From an uncultured Spartobacteria bacterium (GTDB taxonomy: Bacteria; Verrucomicrobiota; Verrucomicrobiia; Chthoniobacterales; Terrimicrobiaceae): 49,524 nt of DNA. Of the stretch, positions 40,683 to 49,365 are shown one piece after another. Location of the stretch: NCBI GenBank assembly GCA_937919825.1, contig CALFPA010000088.1, forward strand, positions 1 through 49,524, given 5' to 3'. A model generated the notes under the pieces. That model made no database searches, had not been told where the DNA came from, and saw only the letters and a program-made list of their open reading frames with translations. The position numbers and the translations under genes were made by a program. Each line of letters begins with the position of its first letter. Positions within the stretch are counted from its first letter, which is position 1.

Positions 40683-41573
40683 TCAGGCGCGCGGGTGAAA
40701 TTTTTTAATCACGGCTTTGAGGCCGCTGTTCTCGACATGCGTGTAGATTTGCGTGGTCGAAATATCGGCATGCCCGAGGAGTTCCTGAATAATGCGAAGG
40801 TCGGCGCCACCGCCGAGCAGGTGCGTGGCAAAACTGTGCCGCATCAGGTGCGGGTAGACATTCACATCGAGGCCGGCGCGGGCGGCGTATTGCTTGATGA
40901 GTTGCCGAATGCGCGGGGTGGTGAGTTTTTTTCCTCGGACGGAAAGGAAAATCTCGGCGCCGGTTTTCTTGGTGACGAGTTCCGGACGCTCACGATCGAG
41001 GTAGGCGCGGATGGCGACGGAAGCGGGCTTGCCTACTGGGACAAGGCGGGTCTTGTTGCCTTTTCCGGTGACGCGAATGAAGCCCGAGTCGAGATCGATA
41101 TTTTCGAGCCGCGCATCGCACAACTCCGAAACGCGCAGGCCGCTCGAGTAGAGAAGTTCCATCATCGCCCGGTCGCGCAGGCCCAGCGGGTCGTTCGGCC
41201 CGATACTCTCGAGGAGTTTTTGCACCTGCTCGGGGCGGAGGGTTTCGGGAAGATGCTTTTCCGGACGCGGCAGCACCAGGGTGGCCGCAGGATTCGAAGG
41301 CCAAGCGCGGCGGGCTGTCAGAAAACGAAAGAAAATTCGGATCGCAACCGCATCGAGTCGCACGGACGAGGCCTGCAATCCTGAGCGTTTTCGGAAAATC
41401 AGAAAGTCGGTGATCTGTGTCTGCTCGACGGACTGCCACTCACGCACTGGCGTGTTTTTTTCCACCCAACCCAAAAAAATATCCAGCGAGTATTGGACAA
41501 GAAGTTGGTATCGCTCGGAGAGGCCGCGCTCGGTGGCCAGATGCATGAGGAATTCTTCAATGTCGGACTTCAT
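40683..41573 (-). CDS. xerD: Tyrosine recombinase, XerC/XerD family
   Basis: Resolves chromosome dimers at dif with its partner. A 296-residue protein: SAM-like N-terminal domain (~1-85, DIEEFLMHLATERGLSERYQ) and catalytic domain with Arg in YSSGLRVSELCDARL, Lys in VTGKGNKTRLVPVG, HLMRHSFATHLL with the His-x2-Arg, the second His in LLGHADISTTQIYTHV, and Tyr in YTHV. Sequence and length are nearer XerD than integrases, and there are no phage genes or attachment sites next to it. No dif-like 28-mer was found nearby. Confidence 0.9.
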   Translation of the reverse strand: MKSDIEEFLMHLATERGLSERYQLLVQYSLDIFLGWVEKNTPVREWQSVEQTQITDFLIFRKRSGLQASSVRLDAVAIRIFFRFLTARRAWPSNPAATLVLPRPEKHLPETLRPEQVQKLLESIGPNDPLGLRDRAMMELLYSSGLRVSELCDARLENIDLDSGFIRVTGKGNKTRLVPVGKPASVAIRAYLDRERPELVTKKTGAEIFLSVRGKKLTTPRIRQLIKQYAARAGLDVNVYPHLMRHSFATHLLGGGADLRIIQELLGHADISTTQIYTHVENSGLKAVIKKFHPRA

Positions 41574-41675
41574 TGCCTCATCGAGCTTCCTTCATCCCCG
41601 ACAGGCGTGGCGAATAATTTCGCCCGGTTTTTGCGTTGAGGATCGGAAGGGCATGCTCCATGTTTTCCGCTAGTC

Positions 41676-42209
41676 ATGAAAACCCTCTCGATCGCATCGG
41701 CCATTCTCATCGCATCCGCCTTGGCGGCTTTTTCGCAATCCACGCTCACTCCCCTCCCCCCCGACGGGTTCGTAACGCTTCAGCAAATCGTGCAGGATTT
41801 CACCAACCAGCCCGATGATGCCCTCCAAAAATACAACGGCATGCGGATCTGCGTTTACGGACGAATCGGCAAAGTCGAGCAGTCGGATGATGATGACGCT
41901 GATCCATTGGCCGTCTCCATGCAGCTTCAAAATCAGACCACGCCCGATGTGAAGGCTTATTTCGATCAGGATGACATTCCCGGAGTGGTCGATGTCGTGG
42001 ACGATCAAAACAAAGCCACCGTTTACCACCGCGACTGGGCGGGCAACCTCTCGCAGCAAAAATCGTTTCTCGTCGGAGGCGAGAATGCCGCCATTCGCGG
42101 CACCTTCTATAGCTTCGTGGCAGGCGACATCATTCTGAAAAACAGCTTCAAACTCTCCCCTGAAGCCCTTGCGCAGAAGCTCTCCGAGCACGGCATCTCG
42201 ACCGAGTAA
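41676..42209 (+). CDS. Secreted protein with tRNA_anti-like OB-fold
   Basis: A 177-residue exported protein. Signal peptide at residues 1-20 ([18 protein letters not shown]). The mature part has a single domain with [20 protein letters not shown], an acidic stretch DDDDADP, and later [20 protein letters not shown], the pattern of the tRNA_anti-like OB-fold family (PF12869-type), whose members are mostly of unknown function in periplasmic or secreted proteins. It precedes mnmG by a single base, so the two may share a message, but nothing suggests a shared function. Confidence 0.7.
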   Translation: MKTLSIASAILIASALAAFSQSTLTPLPPDGFVTLQQIVQDFTNQPDDALQKYNGMRICVYGRIGKVEQSDDDDADPLAVSMQLQNQTTPDVKAYFDQDDIPGVVDVVDDQNKATVYHRDWAGNLSQQKSFLVGGENAAIRGTFYSFVAGDIILKNSFKLSPEALAQKLSEHGISTE

Positions 42210-42210
42210 T

Positions 42211-44091
42211 TTGAGCGATTTCATTTATCCAAAAAATTACGATGTCATCGTCATCGGGGCCGGGCACGCGGGCATCGAGGCGGCGATGGCGGCCTCGCGT
42301 CTGGGTTGCGAGACGCTTCTCCTAACCCAAAACGCCGACACCGTCGGTCAGATGTCCTGCAACCCCGCGATCGGCGGTCTGGCAAAAGGCCACATGGTTC
42401 GTGAAATCGATGCCCTCGGCGGAGCCATGGGCCTCAACACTGACGCCACAGGCATCCAATTCCGAATGCTCAATGCCACCAAAGGCCCGAGCGTCCGAGC
42501 CCCCCGCGCCCAGTGCGATAAAAAAGCCTACCAATTTCGCATGAAGGCGATCCTCGAGCGCGAACCCCGCCTCGATATCAAGCAGGCGAATGTCACACGC
42601 CTCGTTGTTGGCGATAACGGCGTCGAGGGCGTGGAAACCAATCTGGGCCTGCGTTTCAATGCCCCCTCGGTGGTCGTGACGACCGGCACCTTCATGCGCG
42701 GCCTACTGCATGTCGGCTTGCGAAACCAAGCTGGCGGCCGGCTCGGCGATACCGTCTCGACCTTCAGCGATTGCCTGCGCGAACTCGGCTTCGAGGTGGC
42801 GCGCTTCAAGACAGGAACGCCCTGCCGCCTTCTTGCCAAGAGCATCGATTTTTCCAAGTGCGAGCGTCAACCCGGCGACACCCCTCCCCCGCTTTTTAGC
42901 TACATCGCGGATACGATCCGGCGCGGCGAGGACGATGTCCACACGCTCAACGAATGGCGCGACGGAGAATTCCATGCCCGGCAGATCGATTGCTGGATCA
43001 CCTACACGAACGAAACGACCCACGAAATCATCCGATCGAACCTCGACAAATCCCCCCTCTACTCCGGAAAAATCGAAGGTGTCGGCCCTCGCTACTGCCC
43101 GAGCATTGAGGACAAAGTCGTGAAATTTGCCGAAAAGCCCCAGCACCAACTTTTCCTCGAACCCGAGGGGCGTCACACCGACGAGATTTATGTGAATGGC
43201 ATTTCGACAAGCCTTCCATTTGAGGTCCAATACGCCTTCATCCGCAGCGTGCGCGGCCTCGAGAATGCCGAAATCCTCCGTCCCGGCTACGCTGTGGAAT
43301 ACGATTACTGCCCCCCCACACAGCTCCACACGACCCTCGAGACGAAGCGCCTGCCGGGCCTCTATTTTGCCGGCCAAATCAATGGCACCTCGGGCTACGA
43401 GGAAGCCGCCGCGCAGGGCCTTGTCGCTGGCGCGAACGCCGCTTTGAAGCGCCTCGGCAAGCCACCGCTCACCATCGCCCGACACGAGGCCTATATCGGC
43501 GTCATGCTTGATGACCTCGTGACTCGAGGCACTCCGGAGCCCTACCGGATGTTCACCAGCCGGGCCGAATACCGACTCCTCCTCCGGCAGGACAACGCCG
43601 ACCTCCGCCTCACCGGCAAGGCTATCGAACTCGGCCTCGTCGAGGGCGAACGCGCCACTCGCTTCGAAGCGAAAAAAAACCAGCTAGCCCAGTTGCGGGC
43701 CCGCCTGGGCGAATTTCGCATCGACTCCCTGCCACTCGAACGCTGGCTCAAGCGCTCTGAAAATACCTACGACACCCTCCCCGCCGACATCCGCTCAAAA
43801 TTTCCCGATCCCGTCTGGGAACAACTCGAGACCGATCTCAAATACGCGGGCTACATCCAGCGCCAAGAAGACCAGATCGCCCGCACGGCCCGCCACGAAA
43901 GCAAGCCGATCCCCGACTGGGTGGACTTTTCCAAAATCAACGGCCTCCGCTTCGAAGCGATCCAGACGCTTTCCAATGTCCGCCCCGAAACGCTGGGCCA
44001 GGCCGCACGACTCAGCGGAGTCACTCCCGCCGACATCGCCCTCCTCGGCATCTGGATCACCCGAGGCCTCGAAAAATCATCCAAACCATGA
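42211..44091 (+). CDS. mnmG: tRNA uridine 5-carboxymethylaminomethyl modification enzyme, large subunit
   Basis: With MnmE makes the cmnm5 group of wobble U34. The 626-residue protein begins at TTG 42211 ([20 protein letters not shown]); the Rossmann [10 protein letters not shown] is at 16-25. Signatures include [34 protein letters not shown]-type, [48 protein letters not shown] and [20 protein letters not shown]. Length is normal. No in-frame ATG lies close to the conserved start; an upstream frame reaching 42169 would overlap the preceding gene. Next gene trpA starts in an ATGA overlap. Confidence 0.96.
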   Translation: MSDFIYPKNYDVIVIGAGHAGIEAAMAASRLGCETLLLTQNADTVGQMSCNPAIGGLAKGHMVREIDALGGAMGLNTDATGIQFRMLNATKGPSVRAPRAQCDKKAYQFRMKAILEREPRLDIKQANVTRLVVGDNGVEGVETNLGLRFNAPSVVVTTGTFMRGLLHVGLRNQAGGRLGDTVSTFSDCLRELGFEVARFKTGTPCRLLAKSIDFSKCERQPGDTPPPLFSYIADTIRRGEDDVHTLNEWRDGEFHARQIDCWITYTNETTHEIIRSNLDKSPLYSGKIEGVGPRYCPSIEDKVVKFAEKPQHQLFLEPEGRHTDEIYVNGISTSLPFEVQYAFIRSVRGLENAEILRPGYAVEYDYCPPTQLHTTLETKRLPGLYFAGQINGTSGYEEAAAQGLVAGANAALKRLGKPPLTIARHEAYIGVMLDDLVTRGTPEPYRMFTSRAEYRLLLRQDNADLRLTGKAIELGLVEGERATRFEAKKNQLAQLRARLGEFRIDSLPLERWLKRSENTYDTLPADIRSKFPDPVWEQLETDLKYAGYIQRQEDQIARTARHESKPIPDWVDFSKINGLRFEAIQTLSNVRPETLGQAARLSGVTPADIALLGIWITRGLEKSSKP

Positions 44092-44891
44092 ACCGCATCG
44101 ACGAAAAATTCCAAGCCCTCCGCACCGCCAAAAAAACCGGCTTCATCGCCTACATCACCGCCGGAGACCCCAACCTCCAATCCACCCCCGCCCTTGTCGC
44201 CGCGCTCGAAAAATCCGGTGTGGATATCGTGGAACTCGGCATCCCGTTTTCCGATCCCCTCGCCGACGGCGCCACCATCCAAGCCGCCTCCGGACGCGCC
44301 ATAGCGGCTGGTGCCACCGTTTCCGGAGTGCTCGATGCCATTCGCGAAATCCGAAAAACCTCGCAGATTCCCATCGTCCTCTTCACCTACCTGAATCCAA
44401 TCTACATCTATGGATTCGACCGCTTCCATGCCGACGCCTCGGCAGCCGGAGCCGATGGCCTGCTCATTCTCGACCTCCCGCCCGATGAAGCCGCGCGCAA
44501 CGCGGAGTTGATGAAATCCCACGGTCTCCTCTCGATTCGCCTCATCGCGCCCACGACCCCGCCCGAGCGCATGGAACTCATCGCGAAGTCCGCCGAGGGC
44601 TTCATTTACTATGTCTCGCGCGAAGGCGTCACCGGCGAACAAGCCAACCTCTCGGTCGGCATCGCATCGCAAGTCGCCGAGATCAAAAAATACACCACGC
44701 TCCCCGTGGCAGTCGGCTTCGGCATTTCCACTCCCGACCAAGCCGCCGAAGTCGCCCGCGAATCCGATGCCGTGGTCGTCGGGAGCGCCATTGTCCGCCG
44801 CATCGGCGAGCACGGATCCGCCCAAAACCTCCCCGAAAAAATCATCGAATTCGTCAAACCAATCGCCGAAGCGATTCGCAACGCCACATAG
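44088..44891 (+). CDS. trpA: Tryptophan synthase alpha subunit
   Basis: Cleaves indole-3-glycerol phosphate and channels indole to TrpB. The 267-residue TIM barrel has [20 protein letters not shown], catalytic Glu in [20 protein letters not shown], Asp in [28 protein letters not shown] and [16 protein letters not shown], then [20 protein letters not shown] and [14 protein letters not shown]. All catalytic residues are seen. trpB is absent here, and trpF is 42 kb upstream. ATG 44088 overlaps the mnmG stop. Confidence 0.97.
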   Translation: MNRIDEKFQALRTAKKTGFIAYITAGDPNLQSTPALVAALEKSGVDIVELGIPFSDPLADGATIQAASGRAIAAGATVSGVLDAIREIRKTSQIPIVLFTYLNPIYIYGFDRFHADASAAGADGLLILDLPPDEAARNAELMKSHGLLSIRLIAPTTPPERMELIAKSAEGFIYYVSREGVTGEQANLSVGIASQVAEIKKYTTLPVAVGFGISTPDQAAEVARESDAVVVGSAIVRRIGEHGSAQNLPEKIIEFVKPIAEAIRNAT

Positions 44892-44918
44892 CAATCGGAA
44901 TTCATTCGCCGCCTTGCG

Positions 44919-44995
44919 AGGAGGGCGCTGCTTGTCAGCGCCGGGGCGATTCCTGAAAACAAGCCGAGGCGGCTCTGACAAGCAGAGCCCTCCTG
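44919..44995. repeat. REP-like double palindrome between trpA and the SDR gene
   Basis: Two hairpins, GGCGCTG-CTTGT-CAGCGCC (44924-44942) and GGCTCTG-ACAAG-CAGAGCC (44971-44989), lie inside a longer inverted repeat whose outer arms are AGGAGGGC and GCCCTCCT. The bases that differ between the two hairpins co-vary (G-C against T-A pairs), so pairing has been kept. It is placed between convergent genes and could act as a terminator or REP-type element. Confidence 0.8.
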
Positions 44996-45012
44996 GGCGT
45001 CCTATGGTTGCG

Positions 45013-45696
45013 TTATACCAACTGGTGGCTTTCGGGCTGCATCACCACTTCGCTCAAGACCAGGTGCGGCGGGGCATCGATCGCTTGCTGGATGAGGTCG
45101 GCGGCGGTTGAGACCGGAATCATTTTGTCGCGCTGGACCGCCATTTGGATTTTGTCCCAGAACGGCGTGTCCACCCCGCCAAGATGGAAAAGACAGAAGC
45201 GCAGACCGGAGCGTTGATATTCCTGGGCGAAACATTTCACCATTCCCGTGACCGCGTATTTGCTGGCGACATAGGCCGAGGCGTTGCGCATCGGGGCCTT
45301 GCCGAGGATGCCGGGGATCGTGATGAAGAGGCCCTTTTTCGCGGCGGACATCACCTTGCAGGCTTCGCGCATCAGAAGAAAGGTGGCGCGTGTGTTGACA
45401 TTCATCACTTGGGTAAATTCGGCATCGGTCGTGTCGGCAGCGGGCTTGATCAAGCCGATCCCCGCGCAGTGGACGACCACATCGATCGATCCGAGTTTTT
45501 CGACAGTGTCAGCGACAATTTTTTCGGCAGAGCCGGGGGCGGTGATGTCGGCGGCGAGATGCGAGCCACAGGCAAGGGCAGCGAGTTTTTCCTCCGAGCG
45601 TCCGGTGAGAAATACCGAGTCTCCTCGGGAGGAGAGGCGTTGGGCGAGTTCCGCCCCGATTCCACTCGAGGCGCCAGTGATGAGAATATTGGCCAT
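45013..45696 (-). CDS. Short-chain dehydrogenase/reductase lacking the catalytic serine
   Basis: A 227-residue Rossmann protein from ATG 45696. TGASSGIGAELAQRL at 7-21, GRSEEKLAAL, HCAGIGLIKPAADTT in place of NNAG, the Asn-type VNTRATFLLMREACKV and the YVASK pair (Tyr and Lys) are present. The Ser that normally lies 13 residues before that Tyr is Gly here (ITIPGILGKAP in place of ISSxxG), so classical SDR catalysis is doubtful. Short size suits a simple cofactor-binding reductase or a regulatory protein; substrate unknown. Monocistronic, convergent with trpA. Confidence 0.85.
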   Translation of the reverse strand: MANILITGASSGIGAELAQRLSSRGDSVFLTGRSEEKLAALACGSHLAADITAPGSAEKIVADTVEKLGSIDVVVHCAGIGLIKPAADTTDAEFTQVMNVNTRATFLLMREACKVMSAAKKGLFITIPGILGKAPMRNASAYVASKYAVTGMVKCFAQEYQRSGLRFCLFHLGGVDTPFWDKIQMAVQRDKMIPVSTAADLIQQAIDAPPHLVLSEVVMQPESHQLV

Positions 45697-45743
45697 GATC
45701 AACCCTACGAATCAGCGGCGCGGGGGGTTGTCAAAATCGCACC

Positions 45744-45771
45744 TTGCTCCCGACACGATCGGGTTTAGTTT
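45744..45771 (+). promoter_or_regulatory. Candidate promoter for rnpB
   Basis: TTGCTC (45744-45749) and TAGTTT (45766-45771) with a 16-base spacer end six to seven bases before the likely RNase P RNA start. The match is modest. Confidence 0.3.
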
Positions 45772-45776
45772 TTGCG

Positions 45777-46204
45777 GCGATGGCGGACGGTCGCTCTGTT
45801 TGTGCCGCGAGGCGCGGGCGGAGAGGAAAGTCCGGACACCACAAGGCAGCATGCCGCGTAGAACGCGCGGGAGGCCGGCGTGAAAGCCCCGGTCGACGGA
45901 TAGTGTCACAGAAAACAGACCGCCCTCTGGCGCAAGCCGGCGGGTAAGGGTGAAAAGGCGGGGTAAGAGCCCACCGCCCCGAGCGCAAGCGAGGGGGCAC
46001 GAAAAACCCCATGCGGTGCAAGACAGAACAGGAGGGACCGGGTCGCCTGCCCGATCTCCGCGCAAGCGGTGAACCCTCCGGGTATTGGTCGCCGTTCCGC
46101 AAGGAACCGCCGCCGGCGCGTGAGCCCCGGCGTCGAGACAAATGACCGTCCAGACCAGCGGCGTGAGTCGCGGGTTGGACAGAATCCGGCTTACAGCCAT
46201 CACT
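45777..46204 (+). ncRNA. rnpB: RNase P RNA (bacterial class A)
   Basis: Catalytic RNA of RNase P, about 428 bases, which matures tRNA 5' ends. The conserved core is clear: GGAGAGGAAAGTCCGGACAC near the 5' end, ACAGAAAACAGACCGCC, GGTAAGGGTGAAAAGGCG, the CGGTGCAAGACAGAACAGG region, and GGACAGAATCCGGCTTACAG at the 3' end. Helix P1 pairs GATGGC at 45779-45784 with GCCATC at 46196-46201. Ends are approximate. Open frames on either strand across it are not genes. Confidence 0.95.
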
Positions 46205-46206
46205 CA

Positions 46207-46245
46207 GCGGGGGCGCTTCGGCAACGGGGCGCCCCCGGCCTTTTT
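46207..46245 (+). terminator. Intrinsic terminator of rnpB
   Basis: GGGGGCGC (46209-46216) and GCGCCCCC (46229-46236) form the stem; CGGCC then five T follow directly. It sits right behind the RNase P RNA. Confidence 0.85.
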
Positions 46246-46352
46246 GAAAAAAACAATCGGGCCGTTAAAGCTTGCGAGATCGAATGGGTGTGATTTTTTT
46301 AGCGAATCTTTAGGTTTTGAATTTCTCGTGAATCTTCCCCCCCCTTCCCGCC

Positions 46353-46457
46353 ATGGACACGCTAGGGAACTTTGGCTTCAAATCAGCCACTCCCCTCGCT
46401 CCGCATGTCGAGGCGTTTCAGAAAAAACTGTTGAAAAAAACACCCCTTGATGACTGA
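46353..46457 (+). CDS. Possible 34-residue leader ORF overlapping the kinase start
   Basis: ATG 46353 opens MDTLGNFGFKSATPLAPHVE followed by AFQKKLLKKTPLDD, ending at TGA 46457, eight bases inside the kinase gene that starts at ATG 46450. Overlap of stop and start could couple the two, and the space otherwise holds no gene. No Shine-Dalgarno is seen and the size is near chance, so this stays a weak call. Confidence 0.3.
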   Translation: MDTLGNFGFKSATPLAPHVEAFQKKLLKKTPLDD

Positions 46458-48795
46458 AGAAAATTACCAATCAAAAAACCTGTTGGAATCCCTGCCTCCC
46501 GACCAACTGGCACATCTATCATCCCTTCTTGAACCCCGATCCATACCTGCCGGAACCCGCCTGATGGAGGAGGGCGAGCAGGGGGATGGCTGTTATTTCA
46601 TAGATTCCGGGAAGGTCCGTGTGCAGTTGGAGAAAAATCGTGATAATGGCCCTCTCCTCCTGGGGTATATCTCTCCAGGGGGAGTCGTCGGAGAGATGAA
46701 TCTCATGGGGATGCCCACTCGTTCCGCGAGCGTCTACGCAGAGACGGATGTCACACTGCGCTGGCTCTCCTTGGAAAAGTTTACATCGCTCAAGAACTCA
46801 CATCCCGAGCTGCAAAGCTCATTGATAAGTCTATTTTCAGAAGACATTACCAGAAAAGTCCGGAGCACTGAAAAAAGCCTCAGCGAGAACAATCATTCCA
46901 GCGGTGCATCCAGCAAATCCGATGCGATTTCATCAGATACGATTTCCGAATCCGAACGGCAATTTATCGCGAATGGTCGCTACGCTCTCGATCGACTTCT
47001 AGGCAAAGGTGGCGCTGGAGCCGTTTATCTCGCCTACGATACGAGGCTGGACCGATGGGTTGCGATCAAACGCATGCCGTCCTCCGATTCGACGATATCG
47101 GGGGAAGCGAAGCTCATGGCTAGCTTTCAGCACCCTAATATCGTGACGATGCACGACATTCTTCAGGAGGGAGATGAAACGATTTTTGTGATGGAATTGG
47201 TGTTGGGGCAGACGCTCGAGGATTTGGCCGAGCCGCTGACCGAGGACACCTTTCGGAATTTGGCGGCGCAATGCCTTGAGGGGCTCTCCGCCGCACACGA
47301 GAAAAATATCGTCCATCGCGACATCAAGCCCAGCAACATCATGCTAGCCGCCGAGCAGGACGGCCAATATTGCGTGAAAATCCTCGATTTCGGCCAATCC
47401 CGCACGATGGAAGCTCCCTCGCTTCAGACCATGGATCATTCAGGCGCAGTCGTCGGGTCGATTTACATGATATCACCCGAGCAATTGAGCCGCGAGGCCC
47501 TTGACGCCCGCACGGATCTCTACTCTTTGGGGTGCGTTTTTTATCAAGCCCTCACTCTGCAAAGACCATTCAGCGGCTCAAGTTTTCCAGAGGTGATTGC
47601 CGCCCATTTGCGGCACCAATTCAAGCCCCTGGGTGACCTGCGCCCCGACCTTCCAAAATCGCTGACGGATTGGGTGGAAAAATTGTTCTCGTTAGATCGC
47701 CAGGATCGGCCGGCTAATTCGCAGACGGCGCTGGAAGACCTCAAGTCCACAACCGCTCCGGAGAAGGTTCACATTGTTTCGAGTGTCACAAAAAACATCT
47801 CGGTGGTGCCCGCGCCGGTTCTGAAGCGTGTATCAGTTTTGCAGATTCCGCTAGACCCGATTGCCGTCGTGACGAAGGCGCCCACTCCTTCTGCACTGGT
47901 TCGCGTTAATGCGATCGCCAAACCCACTTTGGTGGTTGCATCAGCGCCGCCGGAACAGCTTCTCAAACCTAAACCAGAGCCGGTGGTAGCGCCGATTTAT
48001 GTGGAGCCGATCGCTGACGTAGTTCCAGTCATTGCAGCGGTTCCCACACCAGTTGCTAAACCAGTCCCAACCCAGCCGGTAACGGTTGCCGTTTCCAAGC
48101 CTCTTTCCACCCAGCAAAATGTGTTTTTGGCGCGGACTCCTCAACCTCAGCCCGTGGACCCTTCCTTTTGGAACTCCACACCGCAGCCCACATCGAAAAT
48201 CTCTCTTGCCAAAGTGGGGATTGCGATTGGGGCTGCTGTTGTTCTTCTGGCGGCAGGTGGCTTTGTGGGATTCACGATATTTGGCTCCAAGTTGCCACCA
48301 GGGTTCGAGTCGCTCGTTAAGCCGGATTTATCCAATATGGTGTTGAATCCCAAAGCATGGTCCTTGGATGGCGATACTTTGGAATATTCAGGTAAAGGCG
48401 ATGCCTGCTGGACCAAAGAGCAATACAGGAATTTCCAAATGGAATTTGAAGTCCAACTCCCCAAGGGTGGAAATTCTGGCGTTTTCTTTCGTGGCAAAAA
48501 CCCAAAAACAAACATAGCAGACTTGGCTACCTTGGAACTGGAACTCATCGACGGCGGTGCCGCCGGCGAGCTGATTAAACAGAAAAACCTGAAACAACCG
48601 CTCGCTATCGCCGACGGGAAGTGGCACCGATTTTCCATTCTGGCCAAAGACAACTCGATCACCGTCTCCCACAATGGCAAGGAACTCTACACAGCCAAGC
48701 TTGCCAACCCGAAGCTGAACAAGGAGGGACACATAGGTTTTCAAGGATGGTTGGGAGCTGTGAAATATCGGAACATCGCCATCAAAAAACTTTAA
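46450..48795 (+). CDS. Membrane Ser/Thr protein kinase with cyclic-nucleotide domain and DUF1080 ectodomain
   Basis: A 781-residue multi-domain protein. Residues ~10-140: cyclic-nucleotide-binding fold, with phosphate-binding-cassette residues Glu82 and Arg91 in GEMNLMGMPTRSASVYA. Residues ~178-430: Hanks-type kinase with GKGGAG (185-190), Lys207 in VAIKR, Asp291 in VHRDIKPSN, DFG at 313-315, and ISPEQ in place of APE. Residues ~435-585: Pro/Val-rich linker. Residues ~587-611: a single membrane helix. Residues ~620-781: a DUF1080-type jelly roll (FQMEFEVQLPKGGNSGVFFR, DGKWHRFSILA). An active kinase facing the cytoplasm with a glycan-like ectodomain outside is inferred. ATG 46450 is preferred over TTG 46447. 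Confidence 0.87.
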   Translation: MTEENYQSKNLLESLPPDQLAHLSSLLEPRSIPAGTRLMEEGEQGDGCYFIDSGKVRVQLEKNRDNGPLLLGYISPGGVVGEMNLMGMPTRSASVYAETDVTLRWLSLEKFTSLKNSHPELQSSLISLFSEDITRKVRSTEKSLSENNHSSGASSKSDAISSDTISESERQFIANGRYALDRLLGKGGAGAVYLAYDTRLDRWVAIKRMPSSDSTISGEAKLMASFQHPNIVTMHDILQEGDETIFVMELVLGQTLEDLAEPLTEDTFRNLAAQCLEGLSAAHEKNIVHRDIKPSNIMLAAEQDGQYCVKILDFGQSRTMEAPSLQTMDHSGAVVGSIYMISPEQLSREALDARTDLYSLGCVFYQALTLQRPFSGSSFPEVIAAHLRHQFKPLGDLRPDLPKSLTDWVEKLFSLDRQDRPANSQTALEDLKSTTAPEKVHIVSSVTKNISVVPAPVLKRVSVLQIPLDPIAVVTKAPTPSALVRVNAIAKPTLVVASAPPEQLLKPKPEPVVAPIYVEPIADVVPVIAAVPTPVAKPVPTQPVTVAVSKPLSTQQNVFLARTPQPQPVDPSFWNSTPQPTSKISLAKVGIAIGAAVVLLAAGGFVGFTIFGSKLPPGFESLVKPDLSNMVLNPKAWSLDGDTLEYSGKGDACWTKEQYRNFQMEFEVQLPKGGNSGVFFRGKNPKTNIADLATLELELIDGGAAGELIKQKNLKQPLAIADGKWHRFSILAKDNSITVSHNGKELYTAKLANPKLNKEGHIGFQGWLGAVKYRNIAIKKL

Positions 48796-48828
48796 GTTCA
48801 GTCCTTAAACCCAACTCTTACGACTCCC

Positions 48829-49350
48829 ATGAGCCCAGAAAATACCACTAAAAAAACGAGCCTCTTGATCACGGGCATTATAATCGCACTCTTTCTCATC
48901 GGTGGAGGCATCGGCGTGTTTCTTGCCACCACCGGCCAAAGCGAGCCACCTGAAACCATTGACTTGGATCAAGAGATCTTGCCGGATGTGAACTCCGTGC
49001 CAAAGGACAAACCCCTCCCGCCTGCTCCGAAAGAGGTGGTCTTGAAGCAAATGAAGTATTACGAGATAGGACCTAAAGACCTTCTAATATTTGATAACGA
49101 AAAAGATGGAAATATCACGCGCATTGAGTTCCGCACATACTGGGAGAATAATTTCCGTCAACTAGATCGTAACAAAGATGGAAAACTCGTTCCTAAAGAA
49201 TGGGGGCACCGTGCATTCAAAGGAGTGGATCTCGACAAGAATGGCAACTTGGAAAGTCAGGAGTGGATGCGTTTCCGCGGTTGGTGCTTCGACACATTCT
49301 ACGACTCGGATAAGGACGGAATCGCTGTTCCCGGGGAGTGGAAAAAATAG
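48829..49350 (+). CDS. Membrane-anchored protein with four EF-hand loops
   Basis: A 173-residue protein: short basic N-terminus, a single membrane helix at ~11-33 (LLITGIIIALFLIGGGIGVF), a Pro-rich linker, then four EF-hand loops with acidic positions kept: DNEKDGNITRIE (89-100), DRNKDGKLVPKE (113-124), DLDKNGNLESQE (134-145) and DSDKDGIAVPGE (159-170). Calcium binding outside the membrane is likely. It follows the kinase by 33 bases in the same direction with similar lower-GC composition, so a common operon is plausible. I do not know a named family. Confidence 0.82.
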   Translation: MSPENTTKKTSLLITGIIIALFLIGGGIGVFLATTGQSEPPETIDLDQEILPDVNSVPKDKPLPPAPKEVVLKQMKYYEIGPKDLLIFDNEKDGNITRIEFRTYWENNFRQLDRNKDGKLVPKEWGHRAFKGVDLDKNGNLESQEWMRFRGWCFDTFYDSDKDGIAVPGEWKK

Positions 49351-49365
49351 TCGCCAAAATCAGGC

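Noticed and set aside
40683-41573. Phage or island integrase
   Set aside because: Sequence, length and lack of phage genes or att repeats fit the housekeeping Xer recombinase.
45712-46203. Minus-strand frames of 163 and 136 residues
   Set aside because: They are antisense to the RNase P RNA, whose conserved core is unmistakable.
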